Shown here piece by piece: positions 1 to 11,481 of a stretch of DNA of 64,000 bases. The position numbers and the translations under genes are program-made. The notes under the pieces are model-generated. The model saw nothing but the letters and a program-made list of their open reading frames with translations. It did not search any database and was not told the DNA's origin. The stretch spans positions 496,001 through 560,000 of the forward strand of contig JABELC010000005.1 in the NCBI GenBank assembly GCA_028455995.1. The letters run 5' to 3'. Origin of the DNA: Scleromitrula shiraiana (taxonomy: Eukaryota; Ascomycota; Leotiomycetes; Helotiales; Sclerotiniaceae). Position 1 is the first letter of the stretch, and every line of letters starts with the position of its first letter.

Positions 1-1198
1 GATGATAAACCCAGCAAGGCTGAGATTTTTATCATGAATGCCCCAATTCACAATAATGTTTACGGCGCAAACAAGCTGAGAGGAATTTATTTCGAAACGT
101 CATGAATCATCATTCATAATGAGACGGCCCGGGGGAGGTTCCCAGTGTTGTGGAACTTTTCATTCGAGAAGGCGTTTTGATTTTCTAAAAATTCTTTTTT
201 GCGTGTAATATTGACGTTTTAAAGTTGTCACACTTAATTTATCTCTCGATCCTTGAGATCAATAGTTTGAACTCTGTTCATGGATCTCTGACCAACTTCG
301 CATACCAAAAAATATGGATTGGTAACAATATAGCATATGTTAAACGTACGTTAAAGTTGCTGATCGCCAAATTCATTGTGGTTTTCAATTCAGCTGGGGG
401 TTCGATTGCGCTTATCTAGTTAGAGATTTTCACGCAGCTAAACAAGGTAGATTGAATCTCACCTGTTAGAGTATGTCCCGTCGACTTGATGTAGTAGTAT
501 GAGATCGGATTTGGTACAATATTGCCTTCATTGATACAAAAACTCACTACGAGTCCTGAAACAAATTTTTAATTTTTAATTCGGTAGCCTATTACAAACG
601 CCGCCCAGGAATCTGTGATAGCGGGAATATCCGCCGATGGGAACTAATTTGTAGTATACATACGAAGAAAGGGTACAGCTATTGAAGTAGCTCGATTCGT
701 GGAATTCCTTTTTAAGACACTCGAACTTTACTATTGGACATGATTTCGCACGGGACGTCAGCATTCCCTACCTTTGGCTTACTCGACATTACAGTAATCA
801 TTCGAAAATTTTCTGATGAAAGCGCCCCAGCTTACAGGTTTGAGACTGCGGATTTCATAATTCTCGATGACAAATGCAGGTCCTTACTTAGGTCCACCCC
901 AAAGTTTACGGAAGCCTGGACCAATATGGCGGACATGCTATGATCTAATATCAAAAGAATTTCCTTGACGTATAAGGCTGTGTTCTATTATAACTTTGAA
1001 AGCTGTGTTCTAGGATTAGTATGAGCCTACGATACTATTTCAGTCTTAAGATTCTCGTTGGTCACAGATTTCCATTAGCCTAAGCGCTTTCTTTCATTTG
1101 ACCCGTCTCTACGACTAAGCCTCTTATAACAATGGAGTACCACTCATGATCGTGTTCCAAAACCGTTCATTCCTATACATCGTCATCATACAAGCAAG
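1..1198. other. Intergenic, no gene recognised
   Basis: AT-rich sequence with only short open frames, none with recognisable domains or flanking splice signals. The last few hundred bases are presumably the promoter and leader of the aminotransferase-like gene that follows. Confidence 0.5.
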
Positions 1199-3326
1199 AT
1201 GGCCTACAATGAACTGGTAGAGAACTTTCGGGATGAAGAATATCCTTCGCTGAGAGGTGGGTCCACAAAGATATCTAGGATATTGGCAATTGCTAACTTC
1301 AGCAGGAAAAACATATCTTGATCATGCTGGCACAAGTAAGACCGTGATACCATCTCACTACTCCTTTCCGGAACTCTAGAACATGACATCTATGGCTCTC
1401 TACTCGTCAGACTGCGAAGATTCATGTTGCTACTAGACCAGATCTCTTGCGTTCCTCATGTGCTAACTGTGATATCTAGCTGTATATGCGAAGTCCTTGA
1501 TTGACAAGTTCTCTAATGTCATGATTGGCAACTTATTTGGTAATCCGCACTCAGCCTCTGCCCCCGCAAAACTCTCAGGTTCCGCTGTGGACTCGATTCG
1601 TGAAAAGGCTTTACGTTTTTTGGGAGCTGACCCCGAGCACTTCGATCTCGTCTTCACAGCGAACGCTACTGCAGCAATCAAGCTGGTTGCAGAAAGTTTC
1701 AGAGATCTTGCATTGGAAAGCTCTACGACAGGGAATTTCTGGTATGGATATCATAAAGACTCCCATACAAGCATCGTTGGTGTACGCGAACATACCAATG
1801 GGCAGCATCATTGCTTCGAGAGTGACGAGGAAGTTGAAGATTGGTTGCAAGGTTTTAGAAATCTTCCAGGAAGAAGAGAACAGGATGATACACCTGGTAT
1901 CTTTGCATATCCGGGCCAGTCAAACATGACCGGCCGTCGATTACCACTTTCTTGGACACGAAAACTTCGTCAATCTACTCGAATTTCACATCAAAACACC
2001 TACTCTCTACTAGATGCTGCAGCTCTCGCAACGACAACGCAGCTCGACTTTAGTGACGTAGATTCAGCACCCGATTTTACGGTACTTTCATTTTACAAGA
2101 TATTTGGATTTCCGGATCTTGGCGCATTGATAGTTCGCAGAAAATCGGCCCATATTTTGACTTGGCGCAAATATTTTGGTGGAGGTACTGTATCATCTTT
2201 AACCGTTCTTCATGAAGCATCATACCACAGAAAAGATGCCACGATACATGACGGCCTGGAAGATGGTACCCTGCCATTTCATAGTATCATTGCACTTGGA
2301 TGCGCCATAGATGTGCATCAAAGTCTTTACGGTTCGATGGCCAACATTTCGAAACACACGTTATTCCTTACCAAGAGACTTTATGACGGACTTTCCAAAT
2401 TGCGTCACTTTAACGGGCAGCCGGTTTGCGAAATTTACTACGATGCAACAAACTCCGATCCATACACAGATCCTATCACGCAGGGTGCTACCATAGCATT
2501 CAATATCTTACGCCCAGATGGCAGCTACATTTCGTATGCGAATGTAGAGCAGTTAGCCAACCAAAAAGATATCTACGTGAGAGCTGGGGGGCTTTGCAAT
2601 CCAGGCGGTATAGCAAATTATCTAAGAGTAGCACCCTGGCATTTCAAACGAGCGTGGTCAGCAGGTCATCGTTGCAGCGAATCTGACAACACTGAGATAA
2701 TCAACGGCAAGCCTACAGGCGTGGTAAGAGCAAGCTTAGGGGCGATGTCGATCATTTCCGACATTGATGTATTTCTCAGGTTCATGTTGGAAACATTTGT
2801 AGCAGACAAGGGGACAGCAACTGTTGGTTTTACTGCGACTAGAAGTCCACAAACAAGTTTCGTTACAGAGAAAGGAGCGGTAGTTGTTAAAAAACCCAAA
2901 GATTGGCCGATGAAAAATCTTGCCCCGCTCAATACTCAGTTGAACAACCCACGCCTCTCTCGAAACCGATCACACAAGCAACAGGAAATATCCGAGATCG
3001 ATAGACCGCAGACAAGTCACTCAACAAGTTATCATTCGCCAACAAACCATTTCTCGACTGGATCAAATGACAGTGCAATTGTAATATCTGCAGCCGAACT
3101 TAAAATTTTGGAAGACATGAGCTTTAACAGAAGAGGAGCAGCGGCATTCGAAGCTTTGCCGTCCGAAAAACAGGACCTTTATTTTTATCGTCAGAGATTA
3201 GAAAGCACAGCACCGGAGAAACAGGGAAATAGACCCGTGGAAAGGACAAAGACGTTATCAAAGGCAAAGAGTTTCTGGGGATTGAGTAAGATTGGTAAAG
3301 GTGGCAGCAAAAAAAACAAGGTATAA
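1199..3326 (+). CDS. Molybdenum cofactor sulfurase-like class V aminotransferase (no MOSC domain)
   Basis: PLP-dependent class V aminotransferase / cysteine desulfurase fold, closest to the N-terminal half of molybdenum cofactor sulfurase (HxB/ABA3 type). Exons are 1199-1256, 1303-1335 and 1480-3326, giving 645 aa; both introns carry a TGCTAAC branch site. Splicing creates the family start block YLDHAGTT followed by YAKSL. Other motifs are GNPHSAS, SLLDAAA, the PLP-lysine region SFYKIFGFPDLGALIVR (K237), RAGGLCNPGG and GVVRASLGAMS. Family knowledge: full sulfurases carry a C-terminal MOSC domain. Here the last ~180 residues are Ser/Lys-rich, low in complexity, and lack one, so true cofactor sulfuration is doubtful. 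The first acceptor could be 3 nt downstream (1305), which removes one residue. The stop at 3324-3326 could be bypassed by a further intron (see findings). Confidence 0.85.
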
Positions 3327-4967
3327 TTTCTTTTTTGGATTTCTTTCTTATTATTTTAATCACTCGTTGATTTATGCGCTGTGTTTCCTCGGTTTCGGTT
3401 CCGAGTGATCGGAACTTAAGCAAGGGGCAAACTACTGGTTACCATTGTACGACTGGATTGTGTGGCTGTGGGGTCACATTGAGTTGCTGCTGTACTTCCT
3501 TGGTATCATGTACGATGCTGCTGGTTCGCATCCTAACATGTTCGGAGTGGTGAAGAACGGTTCTCGGGGGCTATGATTGCGTATTTTATGGCGGTGGTAA
3601 ATACGTAACATTACAACATATTAGTTTTATTTTTGCTAGATAACTATTCGATTCATTAATTTGTTTGAAGAAAATGGGAGTTGAACGAGTGATTGTTTCT
3701 TTCGTGACACTTCGAAGATCCGTATTCAGATGTTTCGATTTCAAATCGCATTAAAGTTGTAACCCAAAGCTTAGTTTCTTAGTAACCAAGATTCCAAATG
3801 ATCTGAACTCTGATCTAACCCAGACTTTGCTTGCATCTATGATTTCGATGTTAACCCTGGTCTCAACAATGAATAGTTGGATGGATGGATGGATGGATGG
3901 ATGACGCGAGCTGCTACTATACTAAAGAATACAGGGTACTAATACACCCAAAATACTAATTCAATGCATAATCTTACATTACTGATCAATAGTTCATGTC
4001 AAGAAACTCAACTAATCCAGAAGGAAAGATCGAAGAATATTTGCTCACAAATCATAAACCGTGTATCTCGGCCCCCAAAAGCTTCTAGATTCCCGTCCCG
4101 CACACGGCCAGGTGAGACAACGGTCCACACAATATTTTTTCGGGACCACCCCAAATATGGCCTTTCAATGTGGTAAGCTTATTGTAGCCTTGTTCAATAT
4201 ATGGATCAGGATCTTCCGGTAGTAAGTAAGTGGGTTTTTTTGTTGGGATTGGCATCTATTCTGCATATAAATGCCGCCCATTAAGGTTATGCAATCGATC
4301 AGGTCGTTTTCACAGATACAATAGGTAATTTGAATGTCATGTGCTTCTTTCAATATTCTTCAAGAAGATACGTATGAGCCGAATTGGTGATTTCTTCGGC
4401 TTGTCGTATATTTATTTCCTCTTTAAATGATTCTTCAAGTTGATGGATTTTAAGCTGCCGCCAATAAAGATTCAGGAAGCATTCCTATAGGTAAGGTAAA
4501 TGGGAAAATTACCAAAGTATTGAATAACGCCGCACTTTGTGATAATGTTATATCAGGTAGAGGTTTTGGCTATTTATTGATGGGAGTAATCTTCGATTGG
4601 TTACGTGCGATGTGAGTATGTGACAATTATCTTGCGGTGAATATTCGATTATGAGTAATGAGAGCCTTCGCAAGCTATTTTCCCTCCACATCGTGCTTCC
4701 CAGATAATAATTCGCGACGAAATTAGAAGTAGCCATCGGTTTCAGTAGAAGTCCACAGTGATGATGATGTCTTGCAGAAATACCATGCTTAAGATAAGAA
4801 TAAAATTCATCGCGTAAAATCAACCATTTTGGAATGGTTTTCATCATGATCTGCTCAGATATCCCTTCCCAAGTATCAGATTATGTTGTATAAGTCAAGC
4901 CACATTAAGTCCTCCAACCGCCACTTCTATGCTCTCACGATCTCCTTCAAATATACCCCTCAATCAA
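3327..4967. other. Intergenic with an unexplained open segment and a GGAT microsatellite
   Basis: 3421-3576 is open for 51 codons on the plus strand, is protein-like in composition and ends in TGA. It may be an extra last exon of the upstream gene. A (TGGA)n tract lies at 3878-3903. The rest is AT-rich with no recognisable gene. Confidence 0.45.
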
Positions 4968-5321
4968 CTAGCCCATAATCAGCCCTCCTACCGTAATGCT
5001 TAACATAACCAGGATCGACAGAGCCGGCGCACTAAAACCTGCACCAAGCGAACAAAATGGAGCACCACAGCTCTGCCTTGCTTCAATACCCACGTTCTTG
5101 GCGGAGACAAGTTCTAGATCACCAGAAGCTGAAACGTTTGCGGAGTAGATAGCACGAGCATCGAGAGCTGAAAGTAGGCCAAAAACATTGGTGAGGCTGT
5201 GGGTTGCGATTTCAGCTTTGGGGAAGCGTAGGAGATGGGCAATGGCAGGGGTTGGGGCACCGAGACAAAATGGAAGCGTAATGAGAGCGAAGAGGTAGAT
5301 GGTGATATTTGAGAAACGCAT
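4968..5321 (-). CDS. Small secreted protein, probable GPI anchor
   Basis: A single-exon frame of 117 aa; family not recognised. It starts with a clear signal peptide (about residues 1-21, hydrophobic ITIYLFALITLPFCLGA followed by PTPA). It ends with a second hydrophobic stretch after a small-residue region (SLGAGFSAPA), the layout of a GPI-attachment signal. The mature part has only two cysteines, close together (SCGAPFC). The signal/tail arrangement and the absence of a competing frame support a real gene, probably for a cell-surface or wall protein. Function is unknown. It stands alone between a plus-strand gene and the minus-strand V-ATPase gene. Confidence 0.55.
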   Translation of the reverse strand: MRFSNITIYLFALITLPFCLGAPTPAIAHLLRFPKAEIATHSLTNVFGLLSALDARAIYSANVSASGDLELVSAKNVGIEARQSCGAPFCSLGAGFSAPALSILVMLSITVGGLIMG

Positions 5322-6871
5322 CTTGATGGCGAATACAAATTTTTTTCTTAAGTGTAATTTGTGATAGGTCGGGTTGTGGAGATATAAGAGAACGAGATGA
5401 ATGTGAGTGATTTTGTGTCGATGAAGACTTTTGTTGTTTGAGGCGCTATTATGAGTAATGAAAATAGATTTGAAAATAGAACTGTGGCTGTTGCAAGGAG
5501 TAAGAACAATTTGTATTGGAGATTGAGAATTATCTCATACATACCCCTTGATGGTCTGATATACTTAAAGTGAAGTGAAAATCAATCGTCAAACAAAATT
5601 GGAAGGAACAGAAACTTAAGAGTCCAAGGGTTAAAGAAAAACATGCAAAGATATTCCAGATCAAGCATATTGGACCAACAATTGAAGAAAAGCTTATGGC
5701 AATGTCTGCCTTGTCTAACTGAGTATTCGGTATACCGGAGCAAACAATCATATCACTATGAATGAATGCTTAACAACTATAGGAAATCCCGTTCTTACAC
5801 TTATAGCAAACTTCAAATTACTGCAATATATTCACCATTTTCGCCCGTTTCCGTTTCCGTTCACGTTACTTGCTTGGAACTATTGAAGAGGACATGGAAT
5901 CTCATAACTACAAAATCACCATAAATGTTTGGTCTGCAATTTCAACGTGTCTGCTACACTACTCAGTTGATAAAAAGAACTATCCCCCCCCATCACTACT
6001 TGCTTGATATTATCTAACGCCTATAAAAAAAGTATACATGATACTCGCTCAGCCTTCCACCGTCCTCAAAGTCACCCCGAGAAGTTCATAAAGAACATAT
6101 TCTAGTCAGTGCCACTAAGCTATACACCTCTAATGAATCTCAACCTTCTATAAAAGAATTGAGCGAAGGCGATGTCACTGTTGATATTTCGGATGAGGTG
6201 TGGAGTGTTTGAAAAGACGTAGCTCGAAAATACATCCACCACGGCATTTATTTCACATGATTCAACTCTTCCCCTGGTGGTTGTTTGATGACTGTTATTC
6301 CTTGAGAGCTAGAAGTATGCAGCACGATGATTGAGAAATTGGAAGATGGGTATACTGCCATTCTTGATTGCATACTCGGCACTGGCTAAGATGGGTTGTG
6401 CATTATAATATCGAATCACACTAAGGGCAAAATGACAACGATATCAGGATCTTGTAAGCTGCAAGAATCTCTGGTCTTGAAGATATTGTCTCTGAATGGG
6501 CATCATGCAGAAGAACATTGAAATGAATGGGATTGAAAAGGTGTGTAACGATACCTAAGAAGACAAAGAACAATTTTTTAAAGATACTTCAACAAGGTCC
6601 GGAAACAATCATATACATGCAAAACTCATGCAATTCAGTACATTGACCACCAAAGACAAGCGTAAGAGATATTGCAAATGACCTAGCCGGCCGGGAATCT
6701 TCGTATGATTGATATACGGCATTTCTCATTCTCCCTCCCTCATTTTTCTTTCCCATACACGTTCATTCAATTAGGAGCGTCCAAAATGCCAGACACCATA
6801 CGCCATTCCATTGATACGCACTTCTATGCCCATCTTATATATACCTTCCTTCACTGACCTCCAATTCTCCT
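5322..6871. other. Intergenic, no gene recognised
   Basis: AT-rich DNA between two minus-strand genes. It presumably holds the promoter of the small secreted protein and the 3' UTR of the V-ATPase subunit gene. Only short unsupported frames occur. Confidence 0.5.
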
Positions 6872-7300
6872 TTATGAGAGTGTTATAGCTCCTCTTCGAT
6901 TGTCGCGGAAATGTAGATAAGCTTGGAAACCACAGCCAATAAGGAACACCTGCAAATTGAAAACACATATTAGCATGAACGACCGATGAATCATAACAAC
7001 AAAGGGGCGTAGAGGGGTGGGAGGCAGATGTGTTTGGAGAGTATAGACAAGCATACAGCGTAAACGACCACAGCAGAGAAAACGGTGGCAGCTACAGCAG
7101 CGCCATCCTCAGGATCGTCCTTCTTGCCCATAAGAGCATGGTTGTTGCTTTTGTAGAGAGAGCCGAGAATAGAGAGGATAACGATGGCAAATACGGAGAC
7201 GACGATACTGCATGGTGGTTAGAAATTGATGAAGGTTGGAGTTGGGGGGAAGGATGACAAACCAAGACCAAGCTTGCATAACCCCTACAACTGGCTTCAT
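6872..7300 (-). CDS. V-type proton ATPase subunit f (RNaseK-like)
   Basis: A small membrane subunit of the V0 proton channel, related to animal RNaseK and yeast YPR170W-B. Exons in transcription order are 7300-7263, 7207-7057 and 6949-6872, giving 88 aa; donors are GTTTGT and GTATGC, acceptors ATGCAG and TTGCAG. Splicing gives the start MKPVVGVMQAWSC, a first membrane helix (IVVSVFAIVILSILGSLY), the family signature DPEDGAAVAATVFSAVVVYA (second helix begins here), then VFLIGCGFQAYLHFRDNRRG. The DPEDG motif between two helices is the strongest identifier. The protein acts in vacuolar and endosomal membranes as part of the proton pump. No single exon is long enough to look like a gene, so this locus is easily missed. 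Confidence 0.88.
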
Positions 7301-8907
7301 CTTGTCGAGAGTTCTAATGCGAATGAATGTGTGCGATGAAGACTAATGGTTTCGTCGAGTTGTTGATAAGCTAGGGACGTAAGTACTCGGTGGTTTGGAA
7401 AGCTTGAGGCTGTTGAGGTCGGATGTTGTTATTGGATGTCACCGATGAGGCTTGGCAAAATCACCAGCCACAGCTAGTATACAATTCATTATTGAGGTAA
7501 TCTTAATTATATGACTACAACTATTTCCAAGTAGAATTTTGGGGAATAAATTTCTCTCGATCATCCTGTTACAACTGTATCCGATATATATAACATTTCT
7601 AAGTATACTTTCCTAAGTTGTAAGTATCTGGTTCTGATTTCATGATATCGATATTTCCAAGCCCAGTTTCTTTCATGGCAATGGCCTCCTCTTCTCCTAC
7701 TTCTCAGACTCTCTGTTCAGGTGCCTTTACAAGAACACCTAGATGATCTCTTTCATATTTCAATTCTGTCGAGCTGGCAAGTAACATCTTTTGGCTTTGT
7801 TCCCTGCTATTGATATTATCACTCAAAAGTCAATATACAAATTCAATACAGAGCCGCTCCGATGGTCAGCTTTTTTGTTTTCCCATGTAATTACTGAATT
7901 TTGCATCTCATACCTACACTATTAATCATCGTGGGTGATGAGCACACAATGGAATCGAAATTGAGGCTCTATACTCACAAGACCCTTGTGCAATCTCTTC
8001 GGAACAATTTTTTGTGAAATTGATGGGATCAATGAAAATTCTGTGGCATATTCTTGCGAGATTCCGGGAAGGTATACGATATCAACCCCTCCCCTTCCTT
8101 TCTAGGAATTGAATTACCCTAAGGATTGAGAATTCTTCTTGAGAGAAACCTATCATTAGTGGTAGAAAAGATCGACTTTGGAAGTTATGTTAAACAGGCT
8201 GATTGGTGCTCTGATCAAGCATCAAAGATCAAAGAATCGGACCAGATGAACGATATCGACACTCCAACTGCAAGAGCATTGAAGGATTGTAGCTAAGCTT
8301 TCTGTCAAAAACCAACACAGACTTCGACGCAAAAGATTATCCAAACGAACGGATGCCAAGATTTCGGCTTTTTCGTTTCAAGTTCAAGAACCACTCAGAC
8401 AGTAGGCTTTCTATGAAACACTGCATTTTTATCGTGAGACCGAATTGCGAATTGCTTCGGCAGTATTCTACACAAGCGTGTAGCGGTAGACTAAGCTTCT
8501 CGTATCTCAATCAAGATACAACCATGTACGAGATGAAGTGACGCAGGTATGCGCCATCTACTATTTTTGTGACTATCCACCACCTCAAATAGCATATCTT
8601 GTATTTCCAGGCAGACGACTCCACATAACCAACAACCTAGAAAGTCACCGCATATGTTCAATGAGGCATTTGGGAAGGACTGTGACAGCATGAGTACCTT
8701 GAGATTACTGGCGCGTAATACTATGAGAGGAAGCGCAAACGGAACGAAATTTTGGAACAGACACAAAAATGTGTTCATCATTGAATAATGGAGAGAATCC
8801 AAAAGAGACTTGGTTACCAAAGCGTTCGTGCTCTTTGTTAGTAGAACTATGTGTGGACTTTTGGAAGAAACTTGGTTTTTAACCATAAACAGACATGCTC
8901 AGGTATC

Positions 8908-8933
8908 ATCACTATCACTATCACTATCACTAT
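8908..8933. repeat. (ATCACT)n microsatellite
   Basis: Just over four head-to-tail copies of ATCACT. Confidence 0.9.
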
Positions 8934-9140
8934 AGGATATCCGGATAGATTCAATGATTTAATCCGGTTATGCATATCTTCATATATTTTGGATACTTCT
9001 AGTGATCCTGCCACAACGAAAAGGGAAAGATTGTTTATAGAACTTGCACATAACCCTAATATTTCAATTGACCACAGCGGCTATCTGTTGAACCTCAAAG
9101 TCCATCATTTATCTACCGGAAATGAAAAGGTCGTAGCAAT

Positions 9141-9208
9141 GAATTGATTAAACAATAAATTGATTAAACAACGAATTGATTAATAAATAATGAATTGATT
9201 AAACAATG
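9141..9208. repeat. Imperfect AATTGATTAAACAA tandem repeat
   Basis: Four imperfect copies of a 15-19 bp unit built on GAATTGATTAAACAA lie end to end. Confidence 0.85.
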
Positions 9209-9806
9209 AAACAAACGTATTCAGAGATCGGTACTGTCTACTTACCCTGCATTTAACGAAACGGGCCTCAACTCTGTAGATTTTGTCACACCTTGCTAAA
9301 TTGCCGGGCCACGGCAGAGCAAGGGGATAGTCATGGTTAACCATCATTGCCTAGGTTATACGATTTTAGCCCATTCATTTCAACTTTCCAACGTTTGCAT
9401 ATGCAAGACTAAAGATGATTCGTTGAAAGTAGGAAGGCGCGGGAAGTGTTACTCTTAATTGTTAGGGGTACAACAACCTCATGGTCGTGCATTCTAATTT
9501 ATAAGTGAATTCTTTGAATGACCTGATCCACACTATGTGATTCATTTCAGACATATAAACCTTTACTCCCTTCCATTCACTTCCTTCAAAAAACTACAAT
9601 CATCTATCACACTCGTTTTCAAAAAAATTAAAAAAAATTCAGTTGGAGATTGATTCTTAAGTCCGTAATATTCACACTTGTCTTGGGTGAGAGTTGATAT
9701 TTCTTCATAAAACATTCAAATACTAATATTTCTCTTGTAGTTTGCTGCATCTTCTTAAGATCTAATACACATCTTATACACAACTACATACCCCAAGTTT
9801 ACCAAG

Positions 9807-10660
9807 ATGCGCTCTATAACAATTTACTCAGTAGTCGCGGCTACTCTTCTTGCTCTTGTTGACGCACAAAGTAGCGACAGTCCAGTAACCGGCACTTTGG
9901 GCAACGCAACCGTTGTTGAAAACAACCCGCCTGGGATAATCTATACGGCCACACTTCCCGAAACCGAGTTCTTCAACCGTAATGATTCACGTGGTAATAT
10001 CAAAGGCTCAGTTTCCGCAACCGCCAACCCCGACGGTATTGGTGTTCAATTCCAAGTCCAATTCTCTAACCTTCCTACAAGCGGTGGTCCTTTCCGTGAG
10101 TCTCCCTATCAAATATTTCTTGCCTTTCCATTAACAAAATTACTAGTTTACCATATCCATTCGGCTCCAGTTCCCGCAGATGGAAATTGCACCAAGACAC
10201 TCGCACATCTTGACCCATTTATTCGTAAAGAGGTAAGCACTTCACTTGTCTGTTATCATCTCAATCACTTCACAGTTCTAACAAATCTTAGACTCCCGCA
10301 TGCAATAGCTCTCTACCACAAACCTGTCAAGTAGGTGACCTTTCCGGTAAATATGGCAAGATTTCCTCGGATCCTTTCCAGGCGTCATACGTCGATGAGT
10401 TCGCATCTACCCTTGAAGGCATTGGATCCTTTTTCGGGAATCGATCCCTCGCCGTCCATTTCGGCAACGCGACTCGTATCACTTGTGCAAATTTCACCTT
10501 ACTAGGCAATGAGGTTGGTGGACGTAACAATGGCACTTCGGCCAATGCTACTTCTACTGGTGGACCACTACAGTATACGGGCATCGGTGGGGCATCGAAA
10601 TTCATGATTGCTCCTAGCACGTTATTGACTGTTGCTGCAACTATGATGTTTATGTTTTAA
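9807..10660 (+). CDS. GPI-anchored extracellular Cu-only superoxide dismutase
   Basis: Dismutates superoxide at the cell surface. Exons are 9807-10095, 10147-10232 and 10292-10660, giving 247 aa. There is a signal peptide (about residues 1-20) and a C-terminal hydrophobic tail after a Ser/Thr/Asn-rich stretch, typical of a GPI anchor. All four copper ligands of the fold are visible: H99 and H101 (YHIH), H117 (AHLDP) and H181 (AVHFGN). CQVGDLSGKYG and cysteine pairs match fungal SOD4/SOD5-type enzymes. The short loop after H117 lacks the usual zinc histidines, as in copper-only fungal SODs. Several NxS/T sites suggest glycosylation. A likely leader intron lies upstream at 9687-9740. Role in oxidative defence is inferred from the family. 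Confidence 0.88.
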
Positions 10661-11481
10661 TGGGGAGAGAAATATACCATTGATTGGGCTTGAGTGATTT
10701 TTGGGATTTTCGATAATGTAATATTTTCTTTGGGGTTGTTTATGGCGTCATCATACCCAGCTCACCAAAGGCTATCAGAGGTTACAATAATGAGAAGTAG
10801 ATGAAGGAGAGCTATAGTTAGATTTTGCGGAGGGACTTGTGATTCATCAGTATGATATGAGATCATAATGCAAATATAATCAATCAATAACCGAATTAAC
10901 CTGGGAGCTGATTGAATCACAGCTTGGGGACTCGCTCACTGACATGATATCTCACAACTACAGCCAAATCCCAAGGGACTTCGTTTCCCGAAGCCAATAT
11001 TCACTCTGCTTCCGAGAAACATGTTACTTGGCACTATGTTAGACTCGAAATCTCAATTGTTTCATCACTCGCATCCGAAATTCCGTTGATAAGTGCACAT
11101 GAGATTTGGGTGTTTCGGGGTATGTCTGTGGGTGAAAATTTTCGTATTCAGGAAATATTTTTATTGTGATGCCACAACAAGAGAGGAGTTCCTGGGTTTG
11201 TTTTGAATACGAATGCTGCCTAGTAGTGTATCCCTTATCATAATTTCCATATTCATCGATTGATGCGATCGATATCGAGCATGAACGAGAAAAAGTGCCC
11301 TTTCAATGTGTATGAAGAGTCATTGTAAAATTTCGTTTTATATTTGAGATATATATCGCTACAGATTTTTGATACAGTACCTACACCCTCCAATTGCATA
11401 CCAGTGGTTTTTCATGACTTCCATCTCATAACGCCATAATCATAATTCATTACAAATATTTCGATTGGAGATTCCGAAACT
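10661..11481. other. Convergent intergenic region
   Basis: Lies between the 3' ends of the plus-strand dismutase gene and the minus-strand PTH11-like gene. AT-rich; no gene seen. Confidence 0.55.

Larger units (their letters stand above)
7301..9806. other. Divergent intergenic region with a 5' UTR intron candidate
   Basis: About 2.5 kb between the divergent V-ATPase subunit and superoxide dismutase genes, so it must hold both promoters. A likely 5' UTR intron of the dismutase gene lies at 9687-9740 (GTGAGA donor, TACTAAT branch, TTGTAG acceptor). A TATA-like CATATAAA lies near 9550. No other gene is supported. Confidence 0.45.

Noticed and set aside
8491..8886. 131-codon minus-strand open frame
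   Set aside because: Composition is hydrophobic and Ser/Leu-rich as expected from AT-rich DNA; no recognisable domain or signal and no supporting neighbour exons.
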